From NCBI RefSeq assembly GCF_900115755.1, contig NZ_FOXQ01000005.1:124001-188000 (forward strand): a stretch of DNA of 64,000 nt, read 5' to 3'. Source of the stretch: Parafilimonas terrae. Lineage in GTDB: Bacteria; Bacteroidota; Bacteroidia; Chitinophagales; Chitinophagaceae. Shown in pieces: positions 1 to 8,120 of the stretch (positions are counted from its first letter, which is position 1; each line of letters begins with the position of its first letter). The notes under the pieces are model-generated. The model was not told the origin of the DNA. It was given only the letters and a program-made list of their open reading frames with translations, and made no database searches. The position numbers and the translations under genes were made by a program.

Positions 1-2424
1 GAATTTAGAAATGTTATTATAAGAACAAACCCTTCAACCGGCGCCATTACTTATTTAAAAGATGTGGCAAGGGTGCAACTGGGTAAATTCAGCTATACCA
101 GTAATTCTTTTGTTGATGGAAAAAAGGCTTCTTATCTCCTGATTTACCAGGCGCCGGGCAGTAATGCGCTTGATGTGGCCGAAGGTATTACCAAACAAAT
201 GGAAGTATTGAAAAAATCATTCCCTTATGACGTTGATTATGTGGTTCCATTTGAATCGGTTTCCGTGGTTAAGGTTTCTATTGATGAAGTGGTTAAAACC
301 TTGCTGGAAGCATTGGCCCTGGTAACGTTAGTGGTGTTTTTATTTTTACAGAATTGGAGGGCAACCTTAATTCCCGTGCTTGCAATACCTGTTTCAATCA
401 TTGGCACATTTATATTCTTCATCCCGCTTGGATTTACCATTAATACACTAACCATGTTTGGTTTTGTACTGGCCATTGGCATAGTGGTGGATGATGCCAT
501 TGTGGTGGTGGAAGCAGTGCAGCATTATATTGATTCGGAAAAAATATCCGCTAAAGATGCCACCGCCAAAGCAATGCGGGATATATCGGGGCCGGTTGTG
601 GCAATAGCATTAATATTGGCTGCGGTGTTTGTGCCGGTAGGCTTTATACCGGGAATTGTGGGCCGGCTGTACCAGCAGTTTGCCATTACCATTGCCATTT
701 CAGTATTGATATCGGCATTTGTGGCTTTATCGCTCACACCAGCCTTGTGTTCAATAATGCTGAAACCTGAGCACCGGGAAGGCTCATCCCGAAATTGGTT
801 AAACAGGTTTTTTTACGGCTTTAATAACTGGTTTCAACGAACAACTTATAAGTATTCAAATGGCGTATTAAAATCAATTAAGTATTCACGTTATGTGATT
901 ATAATACTGGTTTGCGTTGCAGTTGGCACCGTATTGCTTTTCAAATCAAAACCCACAGGGTTTTTACCGCAGGAAGATGAAGGCCGTTTATACATTACTT
1001 ATGAATTGCCGGAAGCCTCTTCTACCGCCCGCAGCCTGGAAACATTACAGAAGATGATGGATATTGTTGGCTCCACGCCAGGCGTTGCCCACTTTGCAGC
1101 TTTGGGCGGTTTGAACGTGGTAACCTTTTCAAGCAAGAGTAACAGTGGCACCATCTTCACCCAGCTAAAACCCTGGGACACGAGAAAGGATAAGGCAGAA
1201 CAATTGAACGGCATTATAGCATCGCTGCAAAAACAATTTGCCGGAATTAAAGAAGCAAATATTGTTGTAATTCCACCCCCCGCAATCCCAGGCCTTGGCT
1301 CAACAGGCGGGTTTACTTTTGAATTGCAGCAACAGGAAAGTACAGACAGTATCAAGCAATTTGAACAAGTAGTGCAATCATTTGTAGGCGCATTGAACCA
1401 GCGCCCCGAAATAAGCCGTGCATTTAGCTTTTTTACGGCAAAAACACCCGGCTATCGCGTTAAGGTTGACCGGGAAAAATGCGAAAAGATGGGTATAAAT
1501 ATCTCAGATGTTTATAATACGCTTTCAACATTTTTGGGCAGCAGTTATATAAACGACTTTACCATCTATGGCAGGAATTTTCGTGTAATGGCCCAGGCCG
1601 ACAGCACGTACCGGGAAAATATTCAAAACCTTAATACCTATTATGTGCGCAACCAGCAGGGAACTATGGTGCCTTTAAGCACGTTAATTTCTTATAACAC
1701 GGTTGAAAATCCGCCGCTGATCTCGCATTTTAATATGTTCAGAACGGCTGAAATAAATGGCAATGCAGCGCCGGGATACAGCAGTGGTGATGCCATTACT
1801 GCTTTGCGGGAAACAGCCGATAAAGTTTTGCCGGCTGGCTATGGATACGAGTTTGGCGGTTTATCGAGAGAAGAAGTAAATGCAGGTAATCAGTCAACTT
1901 TAATATTTGCACTGTCAATAGTATTTGTATTTCTTTTCCTTGCCGCTTTATATGAAAGCTGGAGTGTACCATTTTCTGTATTGCTGGCAGTGCCGCTTGG
2001 CGCTTTTGGCGCTATACTTACATTAAAGTTTACACCAAGCCTTTCCAATAATGTGTATGCGCAGATCGGGTTGATAACGCTCATTGGCCTTGCTGCTAAA
2101 AATGCCATACTTATTGTTGAATTTGCCAAAGAACGTGTGGACAATGGAATGGAATTAGTTAAAGCAACCATTGAAGCGGTTCGGTTACGTTTGCGGCCAA
2201 TATTAATGACGTCCTTTGCATTTATTCTTGGTGTATTACCGCTTGCGTTGGCAAGCGGCGCCGGCGCACAGGCCCGTTCTACCATTGGGTTTACAGTATT
2301 AGGCGGTATGTTTTTTGCCACCTTGCTCGGTATTTTTATAATACCTGTATTATATGTGCTGATTACAAAAGTGGCTTACAGGAAGCGCTTAAAACAAAAG
2401 CGGGAAATAAGCTTAAGCGAGTAG
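1..2424 (+). CDS. RND (HAE1/AcrB-type) efflux pump, 5'-truncated by window edge
   Basis: Inner-membrane proton-driven drug efflux transporter of the HAE1 RND family. The reading frame is open from base 1, so about 807 C-terminal residues are visible. AcrB-like proteins are about 1040, so roughly 230-250 N-terminal residues lie outside. Visible hallmarks are the TM4 Asp pair (VVDDAIVVVE, near base 490), the TM10 Lys (GLAAKNAILIVEF, near base 2095) and two blocks of hydrophobic helices (about 300-770 and 1890-2370) enclosing the second periplasmic porter region. These are the proton-relay residues of the family. The tail is basic (RKRLKQKRE), as expected on the cytoplasmic side. Adaptor and outer-membrane factor genes are presumably upstream. 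Substrate cannot be told. Confidence 0.95.
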   Translation, partial: EFRNVIIRTNPSTGAITYLKDVARVQLGKFSYTSNSFVDGKKASYLLIYQAPGSNALDVAEGITKQMEVLKKSFPYDVDYVVPFESVSVVKVSIDEVVKTLLEALALVTLVVFLFLQNWRATLIPVLAIPVSIIGTFIFFIPLGFTINTLTMFGFVLAIGIVVDDAIVVVEAVQHYIDSEKISAKDATAKAMRDISGPVVAIALILAAVFVPVGFIPGIVGRLYQQFAITIAISVLISAFVALSLTPALCSIMLKPEHREGSSRNWLNRFFYGFNNWFQRTTYKYSNGVLKSIKYSRYVIIILVCVAVGTVLLFKSKPTGFLPQEDEGRLYITYELPEASSTARSLETLQKMMDIVGSTPGVAHFAALGGLNVVTFSSKSNSGTIFTQLKPWDTRKDKAEQLNGIIASLQKQFAGIKEANIVVIPPPAIPGLGSTGGFTFELQQQESTDSIKQFEQVVQSFVGALNQRPEISRAFSFFTAKTPGYRVKVDREKCEKMGINISDVYNTLSTFLGSSYINDFTIYGRNFRVMAQADSTYRENIQNLNTYYVRNQQGTMVPLSTLISYNTVENPPLISHFNMFRTAEINGNAAPGYSSGDAITALRETADKVLPAGYGYEFGGLSREEVNAGNQSTLIFALSIVFVFLFLAALYESWSVPFSVLLAVPLGAFGAILTLKFTPSLSNNVYAQIGLITLIGLAAKNAILIVEFAKERVDNGMELVKATIEAVRLRLRPILMTSFAFILGVLPLALASGAGAQARSTIGFTVLGGMFFATLLGIFIIPVLYVLITKVAYRKRLKQKREISLSE

Positions 2425-2487
2425 ATAAAAAGAAAGGACCAGGCTATAACTGTTACCCTGGTTTATCGCATAAAACAAGAGATTGTA

Positions 2488-2525
2488 TAAAGGAGAAAGC
2501 ATCCGACCGGATGCTTTCTCCTTTA
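2488..2525. terminator. Bidirectional hairpin terminator
   Basis: Perfect 17-bp inverted repeat (2488-2504 and 2509-2525) with a 4-nt loop. It sits between the convergent RND pump and S24 repressor genes. Runs of A at the left base and T at the right base fit intrinsic termination in both directions. Confidence 0.85.
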
Positions 2526-2566
2526 TATTTTGTTCAGGAAATTTATTAAACAGAACTTTTAATACG

Positions 2567-3322
2567 TTAATTCATTTTCTTTTTCAGGCTGCTAACCTGT
2601 TCCTGCAAATTGTTTACAAGGCCTGCAAGCTGGTTTACATCCCAGCGTTGCTGCGTATTGGCTTTTGTAATTACCATTTGAGCTTTCCAAACTTCAAGAA
2701 TATCATCTGGATTAACATGGTAAGGCTCGTATTGTGGGTTATCACTCACAAGCGTGAGCTTGTTTTTATAGCGGTTGTTTTTCATAATACGTTTATATAC
2801 GATGCCTTCATTTTTAGAAACAACTATATAAGTATTATTGGCCCTTATATCATCCATTGCAGCAACCCTTTCCCCAACAATTACGCTGCCGCTTGGCGTG
2901 GGCAGCATACTGTCGCCAATTATTTCAAAAGCCCGGTATTCGCCTGGTGCAAGCATAGGCAGCGTGAAAGTATTCAGCTCATCTATAAATTCCGGATCGG
3001 CATAACCGGCAAGATAACCGGCAGCAGCCTTAACCGGCACAAATTGTATTTCATTAATATCGCCCTGCAGTTTTAACTGGCGGCGTTTATCAATATAAGA
3101 GCCACCGCCTTTAAGCGCGGTGAGGTCTTTAAGCAGCAGTTCATCAAGGCTTAATTTAAAAATACTGCATAAATTTTCCAGTACGTCAAGCCTTGGTTCG
3201 GCCCGTTCTTCTTCATACGCGCCTACAAGCGAACGCTTGATTTTTAATTTATGCGCAAACTCTTCCTGCGTCCATCCGCGCAGCTTACGCAAATACTTCA
3301 GGTTTTTTCCGGCATAACTCAT
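2567..3322 (-). CDS. XRE-family transcriptional repressor with S24/LexA-like domain
   Basis: DNA-binding regulator with an N-terminal Cro/CI helix-turn-helix (about residues 5-60; WTQEEFAHKL then KRSLVGAYE) and a C-terminal S24 peptidase-like domain (about 105-210). The Ser/Lys dyad is present: Ser138 in GDSM and Lys177 in VYKRI. An Ala-Gly pair in AAAGYLAGY (about 101-102) is the kind of site cut in LexA/CI self-cleavage, so RecA-stimulated or stress-triggered inactivation is possible. The last 25 residues look like a short coiled coil. I chose the ATG at 3322 (MSYAGKN) over one at 3340, because family members start a few residues before the NLKYLR helix and a dyad occupies 3324-3338. It may repress itself. 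No phage genes are nearby. Confidence 0.88.
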   Translation of the reverse strand: MSYAGKNLKYLRKLRGWTQEEFAHKLKIKRSLVGAYEEERAEPRLDVLENLCSIFKLSLDELLLKDLTALKGGGSYIDKRRQLKLQGDINEIQFVPVKAAAGYLAGYADPEFIDELNTFTLPMLAPGEYRAFEIIGDSMLPTPSGSVIVGERVAAMDDIRANNTYIVVSKNEGIVYKRIMKNNRYKNKLTLVSDNPQYEPYHVNPDDILEVWKAQMVITKANTQQRWDVNQLAGLVNNLQEQVSSLKKKMN

Positions 3323-3323
3323 A

Positions 3324-3338
3324 GCTAATGCATTTAGC
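3324..3338. promoter_or_regulatory. Putative autoregulatory operator of the S24 repressor
   Basis: Perfect dyad GCTAA-N5-TTAGC directly upstream of the preferred start codon of the repressor, and overlapping an alternative start. Its place and symmetry suit a dimeric Cro/CI-type protein. Function is inferred. Confidence 0.35.
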
Positions 3339-3404
3339 ATGCAAAATACTAATTATTTTAGTTTGAATATTGTTTTTGATTAAAATTTTTCATACCCATC
3401 AAAG

Positions 3405-3446
3405 AAAACAAGCCACGCCGTAAAATAATACCGGCGCGGCTTGTTT
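3405..3446 (-). terminator. Hairpin terminator downstream of ssb
   Basis: Inverted repeat 3405-3420 / 3432-3446 (one internal mismatch, 11-nt loop). Read on the minus strand it is followed by a T-rich tract. It separates ssb from the co-directional repressor gene. Confidence 0.65.
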
Positions 3447-3460
3447 AGCGTTCACAGCAT

Positions 3461-3811
3461 TTAAGCTTTTGGTTGTTTCTTTTCGCCAAGCATTAATATT
3501 TCATTTACCTGAACTTCGGTAACGTACCGCTTGTTGCCATCTTTATCGGTATAGTTCCGGTTTACAAGCTTTCCTTCCAAAGCAATTTCACTGCCTTTAG
3601 ATAAAAATTGCTCGGCTATTTCTGCCACTTTTCCCCAGGCAATAATATTGTGCCATTGCGTTTCTGTAATCTTTTCACCTTTGGCGCTGCGGTAGGTTTC
3701 ATCGGTAGCAAGACTAAAACGGGCCATTTTTTTGCCGCTTTCTGTAGTGCGGATTTCGGGTTTATTACCAAGATTCCCAATAAGCTGGACTTTGTTTTTA
3801 AGTGCGTACAT
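3461..3811 (-). CDS. ssb: Single-stranded DNA-binding protein (short form)
   Basis: OB-fold ssDNA-binding protein acting in replication, recombination and repair. The start (YALKNKVQLIGNLG), the central RFSLAT and the WHNIIAWGKVAE segment are typical SSB motifs. At 116 residues it is essentially only the OB fold. The flexible tail and acidic DDDIPF-type tip that recruit partner proteins are missing; it ends GEKKQPKA. Bacteroidota often carry a longer housekeeping SSB elsewhere, so this may be a secondary copy. It is transcribed away from the zinc-ribbon gene and followed by its own terminator. Confidence 0.92.
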   Translation of the reverse strand: MYALKNKVQLIGNLGNKPEIRTTESGKKMARFSLATDETYRSAKGEKITETQWHNIIAWGKVAEIAEQFLSKGSEIALEGKLVNRNYTDKDGNKRYVTEVQVNEILMLGEKKQPKA

Positions 3812-3914
3812 AAAATAATTTTTACAGTTTTTTAATTTGTTATCTCAATCACCGGCGGCGCCTTGCCGGTTGACAACACAAAGATGAACCGGTGTGAAAG
3901 CCTTAGTCGTATTT

Positions 3915-3977
3915 TATTCGTTTACTCACGGATGTAACCGTTTGTAAACGTTTGTATGTATGAAGTGATTATCTTTA
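3915..3977. promoter_or_regulatory. Divergent control region between ssb and the zinc-ribbon gene
   Basis: The 182-bp divergent gap contains repeated GTTTGTA/CGTTTAC words, including the dyad CGTTT-GT-AAACG, and an imperfect -7 element (TATCTTTA, 3970-3977) 16 bp before the downstream ATG. No well-spaced -33 box is seen. The repeats could bind a regulator; none is identified. Confidence 0.3.
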
Positions 3978-3993
3978 TAATGAATGATTGTAT

Positions 3994-4359
3994 ATGGAAG
4001 AACCTAAAACCTGCCTTCATTGCGGTAAAACCGTAAGAGGCCGCTCTGATAAAAAATTCTGTGATGATTACTGCCGCAATAATTATAATAACCAGCTAAA
4101 AGCCTTATCCAATAATTATGTACGCAACATTAATAATGCGCTTGGCAAAAACCGGCGGATATTAGAATCATTTCTTAATGGTGCAGAAGAAACAGGCAAA
4201 ACCACCAAACAGCATTTACTGCAGCAAGGCTTTTCGTTTAAGTATATTACACATACATACGTAAACAAAAAAGGAAACACCTATTTTTTCTGTTACGATT
4301 ATGGCTACCTGCAGCTTGACAATGACTGGTATCTTATCGTGCACAGGAAGAATGAATAA
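3994..4359 (+). CDS. Small zinc-ribbon protein of unknown function
   Basis: A 121-residue protein starting at the ATG at 3994 (an in-frame TTG lies two codons earlier). The N-terminus has a four-Cys zinc ribbon: CLHCG, then KKFCDDYC about 12 residues later. It resembles the ribbons in DUF2116-type and other small nucleic-acid-associated proteins. The middle is Asn/Lys-rich and helical. The C-terminal half (FKYITHTYVNKKGNTYFFCYDYGYL) is aromatic and probably beta-rich. I do not recognise a named family for the whole protein. It is divergent from ssb, and nothing co-directional follows for 250 bp. Confidence 0.75.
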   Translation: MEEPKTCLHCGKTVRGRSDKKFCDDYCRNNYNNQLKALSNNYVRNINNALGKNRRILESFLNGAEETGKTTKQHLLQQGFSFKYITHTYVNKKGNTYFFCYDYGYLQLDNDWYLIVHRKNE

Positions 4360-4614
4360 TACAGATATGTGCTTACTGAAAATTTAGAAAATATCTTTCA
4401 ATCAATCCTCATAACCGGCCTTATAATTAATAATGCTGCTTCATCTTAATAGCAAGGCACAAAAAATTATGCTGAAACCGAAAATTGCAAATACATTATA
4501 GTCATTCGCTTACCTGTTTCAAAAATAATTTTTCTTATAAAGCTTGTTATTATTTAAAATGATAATATATTTAGTGTCTTCTTCTCCAATCTGTACAATT
4601 TTAAATACGGCCTT
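4360..4614. other. Intergenic region without recognisable gene
   Basis: 255 bp of AT-rich DNA between the zinc-ribbon gene and the ThDP enzyme gene. I see no convincing ORF, RNA fold or strong promoter match. The promoter of the downstream three-gene unit should lie here. Confidence 0.5.
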
Positions 4615-6414
4615 ATGGAAACTAATACCAATGCTCTTACTGTTGATGATTTAATCGTGCACTTCCTGAAACTGGAAGGCGTAAAATACATTTTCGGCGT
4701 GCCAGGCGGGGGGCTAATGAATATATTAAACACGCTAAAAAATAATGTGAGTGATCTTACATATTTTATTTGCCGGCATGAAACCGGCGCGGCTTATATG
4801 GCCGATGGCTATTACCGCGCAACGGGTAACCTGGGTGTTGTTATGGTAACAACGGGGCCCGGCGCAACCAATGCACTTACCGGGATAATGAATGCACAGG
4901 CAGATGGTTCAGCAGTATTATTAATTACCGGCGAAATAGACCAGCGATTTTATGGCATGGGTTATTTGCAGGAAGGCATTGATGCCTCACTGGATATTAA
5001 AGCCATTTATACGGCCGCTACGGGTTATAGCTCCATTATTACAAGCGGGTCGGATGCCGCAACTATTTTTAAGCAGGCCTTGCGTGATGCTTTATCAATT
5101 CCGGGGCAGGCAGCTCATGTAAGCCTTCCTGTAAATGTATCGCTTGAGCCTGTTTCAATTACATCGCTGCCAACTGCTGTCAGCGCTTACCGAACCAGCC
5201 CAAAAGGCACTCCTTTAGAAGATGTAAAAACAGCAATGGCATCCTTTCTTACTGCAAAAAAACCGTTATTACTATTGGGCAATGGCTGCAGGCAGGCGCT
5301 TTCAGATAATGCCACTTATAAAAGCCTTATACAATTTGTAGAAACTTACGGCATTCCTGTTATAACCACCGCCGATGGTAAAGGCGTTTTTTCTGAATTG
5401 CATGATCTTTCATTACGTGTATATGGCATTGCTGATTGCATGTGGCCATATTATTATTTTACGGATAAGGAAACACCATATGATGGCCTGATGGTGATTG
5501 GTTCTTCGCTTGGGGAATTATCTACAAATTCCTGGTCGCAAATCCTTGTTCCGCAGGTTGAAAATGCACCTTTTATACAGGTGGATATTAACCAGAAAAT
5601 AATTGCCCGTTCTTTTGAGGTAACACAAGGCATTGTGGGTGAAGCAGGCGCTTTTATCAATGACCTGGCCAGCTTAATTCCTCAATTTCCTCCCGATGAA
5701 GAAGCCGTAACATTAAGGAAGCAGATAATCTCCAACATAAAAAATACCCATTCGCCTTTTGTAGACCCCAGTTTTGATTATAATTCAAATGCGAGCCCCA
5801 TAAAACCTGCCGCATTAATGCGCGTGCTGCAATCAGGCTTGCCATCCGACAGTAAAATTTTTATAGACGCCGGTAATTGTGTTGGCTGGTCGGTTCATTT
5901 TCTTGCGATAGAACCGCCGGCTTCCATATTCACCGCACTTTCCATGGGCCCAATGGGATTTGCCGTGGGTGCTGTTGTGGGCGCTAAAATAGGCTGCCCA
6001 AATATTACCTGTGTAGGAATTGTTGGAGATGCAGCCATGCTGATGTTTGGTGCAGAAGTATCAACCGCAGCGCATTATAAAGCAGGCGCCATCTGGATTG
6101 TTCTTAACGATAATAACCTCAGTATGGTGAGCCAGGGCATGGAGCATTTTTATCCCGATAATACAAACCCCGGCGTCTGGACGGAATTATACGAATTAGG
6201 CAGTCCTGATATTGCAGGCTTTGCCAAAAGTCTTGGTGCAGAGGCCCATATTATTAATTCTCCGCAGGACCTTGAAAACATTCTGCCAACTGTATTAAGC
6301 AGGGCGAACAATGATGGCGTTCCACAGGTGATTGTTGCCAATATTGACAGGACAGCCATTCCGCCTTATTATAATGCCGAATACATCGTAACTGCATCTT
6401 CTCAAAATAATTAA
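4615..6414 (+). CDS. Thiamine diphosphate-dependent enzyme (acetolactate synthase/decarboxylase-like)
   Basis: A 599-residue member of the ThDP superfamily that includes acetolactate synthase, benzoylformate decarboxylase and indolepyruvate decarboxylase. The N-terminal PYR domain has the catalytic Glu56 in CRHETGAAYMADGY and the TGPGATN loop. A central domain spans about 200-350. The C-terminal PP domain has the Mg/ThDP motif GDAAM (about 470) followed about 27 residues later by NDNN. GDA replaces the usual GDG. Members decarboxylate 2-oxo acids or join them to a second carbonyl; the substrate here is unknown. There is no small regulatory subunit or other branched-chain amino acid gene nearby, so biosynthetic acetolactate synthase is unlikely. 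It is first of three genes, with 20 bp to the flavin oxidase. Confidence 0.88.
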   Translation: METNTNALTVDDLIVHFLKLEGVKYIFGVPGGGLMNILNTLKNNVSDLTYFICRHETGAAYMADGYYRATGNLGVVMVTTGPGATNALTGIMNAQADGSAVLLITGEIDQRFYGMGYLQEGIDASLDIKAIYTAATGYSSIITSGSDAATIFKQALRDALSIPGQAAHVSLPVNVSLEPVSITSLPTAVSAYRTSPKGTPLEDVKTAMASFLTAKKPLLLLGNGCRQALSDNATYKSLIQFVETYGIPVITTADGKGVFSELHDLSLRVYGIADCMWPYYYFTDKETPYDGLMVIGSSLGELSTNSWSQILVPQVENAPFIQVDINQKIIARSFEVTQGIVGEAGAFINDLASLIPQFPPDEEAVTLRKQIISNIKNTHSPFVDPSFDYNSNASPIKPAALMRVLQSGLPSDSKIFIDAGNCVGWSVHFLAIEPPASIFTALSMGPMGFAVGAVVGAKIGCPNITCVGIVGDAAMLMFGAEVSTAAHYKAGAIWIVLNDNNLSMVSQGMEHFYPDNTNPGVWTELYELGSPDIAGFAKSLGAEAHIINSPQDLENILPTVLSRANNDGVPQVIVANIDRTAIPPYYNAEYIVTASSQNN

Positions 6415-6434
6415 TCACTTCTCATTTTTAAAAC

Positions 6435-8120
6435 ATGACTACCAATTTACCTGATTATGATATTGCCATAGTTGGTGGCGGTACATCAGGAATTTACACT
6501 GCATGGCGCATGCTGCTTGAAGCAGACAGTTCACCAAAACTTAAGGGATGGAAAGAAAAACGTGGCCGGTTAAAGATTGGCATTTTTGAAAAAAGCAAAC
6601 GCATTGGCGGAAGAATTTTATCGGCAAAAGCGCCCGGCCTGCCGGATGTTGTATGCGAGATAGGAGGCATGCGTTTTGTTTCTTCACAACAGCTTGTGCA
6701 GGGGCTTGTTCAAAATAAACTTAAACTGCCGGTACATGAACAAACAGTTGATGATCCGCATAATATAATCCTGCTTCGGGGTAAATACCTGCGTGAAAGC
6801 CAGCTTTCAGATCCGGATGTATTGCCATACCAGTTCACCGATGAAGAAACACAATGGCTAAAAAGCGGCAATAATAATGCGGGGAGTAACTTTTTAGGTT
6901 ATGCCATCGAAAAACTATTACCTGATATTTTAAAACATATCGGTCCTGGTTTGCGCGATTATCTCGACGCACAGAAAATTGATGGCATTCCATTATACAA
7001 GCATGGCTTCTGGAATGTTATAGCGCCTTATTTAAGTCACGAAGCCTACCGGATAGCCGTAACTACTGTCGGTTACGATTGCCTTGGTTTTAACACCAAT
7101 GCGGTTGACGCTATTTGTGAATACTTCGATTTTACGCCGGGTGTAAAATATTATTTGCTGAATGAAGGATATGAATCTGTTTTCTGGACACTTCAAAAGC
7201 AATTTGTGCAGCATGGAGGAGAAGTAATCATGCAAAAATCTCTTACCAGTTTTAACAGCGCCGCCCTGGCTGATGGTTCCACCGGGGTATCCCTTCATTT
7301 TGAAAACGAAACACAACCGGTTTCAGCAAGGGCGGTTGTGCTTGCTATGCCGCGAAGAAGCCTGGAACTGCTGGAACAGAAAGGCCCTGTTTTAGATCCG
7401 CAGATTGCCCCGCATTTCCAGTTCCTGCTTAATTCGGTTGCACCCATTCACTTGTACAAAATGTTCATCGCATATAATGAGCCCTGGTGGGAAAAAGAAG
7501 GCGTTACTGCCGGACGTTCATTAACGGATATACCGATCAGGCAATGTTATTATTGGGGAACCGAAGGCAAACAGCAAGGCGCGGACCCTAATAATACAAA
7601 TGCCATTCTTATGGTGTATAATGATGCTTTGAGTTCTGATTTCTGGGGCGGGCTAAGGCATATACCGCTTGGCCCCGGCGATGCAAAACTTGAAGATTCT
7701 CCACTGGCTTTTAAGCCCAAAACCAATTTGCTTCATACAGCGGCAGTAAAGCAAAATGAATGGGATAACAGGCTTAATGCTAACTGGAAAAAATGTGTTG
7801 CCCCAAAAGCAATGGTAAAGGAAATGCACAGGCAGCTAATGATACTGCATAATGTAACCGATGCACCGGAACCGCTTGAAGCAGCATTTGTAGATTGGGG
7901 CGATGACCCGTTTGGCGGCGCCGTACATTTCTGGAACCCCGGCTATCAATCTTCAGAAATATTGCAGAAAATGATACAGCCGGTGGAAGATTTCCCCTGT
8001 TACATTTGTGGTGAAGCCTATTCCACCAATCAAACCTGGGTAGAAGGCGCACTTCAAACCGCAGAACTTGTTTTAAGAAAATTCGATATTTCCGAACCTG
8101 ACTGGATTACAAAATCATGA
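6435..8120 (+). CDS. FAD-dependent amine oxidase family protein
   Basis: A 561-residue flavoenzyme of the amine oxidase family (L-amino acid oxidase, monoamine oxidase and tryptophan 2-monooxygenase relatives). The N-terminal Rossmann motif is AIVGGGTSGIYTAW (residues 11-24). The ribose-binding Glu lies in IGIFEKSKRIGGR (about 51), and GGMRFV follows. The C-terminal FAD motif, CGEAYSTNQTWVEGAL near 525, is the family's second signature. No signal peptide is seen, so it is probably cytoplasmic. Between a ThDP enzyme and a KAS III-like protein it might supply a 2-oxo acid or imine from an amino acid; this is inference. Its stop overlaps the next start (ATGA), which implies translational coupling. 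Confidence 0.87.
   Translation: MTTNLPDYDIAIVGGGTSGIYTAWRMLLEADSSPKLKGWKEKRGRLKIGIFEKSKRIGGRILSAKAPGLPDVVCEIGGMRFVSSQQLVQGLVQNKLKLPVHEQTVDDPHNIILLRGKYLRESQLSDPDVLPYQFTDEETQWLKSGNNNAGSNFLGYAIEKLLPDILKHIGPGLRDYLDAQKIDGIPLYKHGFWNVIAPYLSHEAYRIAVTTVGYDCLGFNTNAVDAICEYFDFTPGVKYYLLNEGYESVFWTLQKQFVQHGGEVIMQKSLTSFNSAALADGSTGVSLHFENETQPVSARAVVLAMPRRSLELLEQKGPVLDPQIAPHFQFLLNSVAPIHLYKMFIAYNEPWWEKEGVTAGRSLTDIPIRQCYYWGTEGKQQGADPNNTNAILMVYNDALSSDFWGGLRHIPLGPGDAKLEDSPLAFKPKTNLLHTAAVKQNEWDNRLNANWKKCVAPKAMVKEMHRQLMILHNVTDAPEPLEAAFVDWGDDPFGGAVHFWNPGYQSSEILQKMIQPVEDFPCYICGEAYSTNQTWVEGALQTAELVLRKFDISEPDWITKS

Noticed and set aside
2483-3076. 197-residue open frame on the plus strand opposite the S24 repressor
   Set aside because: It starts inside the terminator stem and mirrors the repressor coding sequence; the protein has no family-like motif. 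The repressor frame has clear HTH and S24 motifs.
4615-6414. ThDP enzyme as the branched-chain acetolactate synthase (ilvB)
   Set aside because: No ilvN/ilvC/ilvD neighbours, an altered GDA motif, and a metabolic context with a flavin oxidase and KAS III-like protein.
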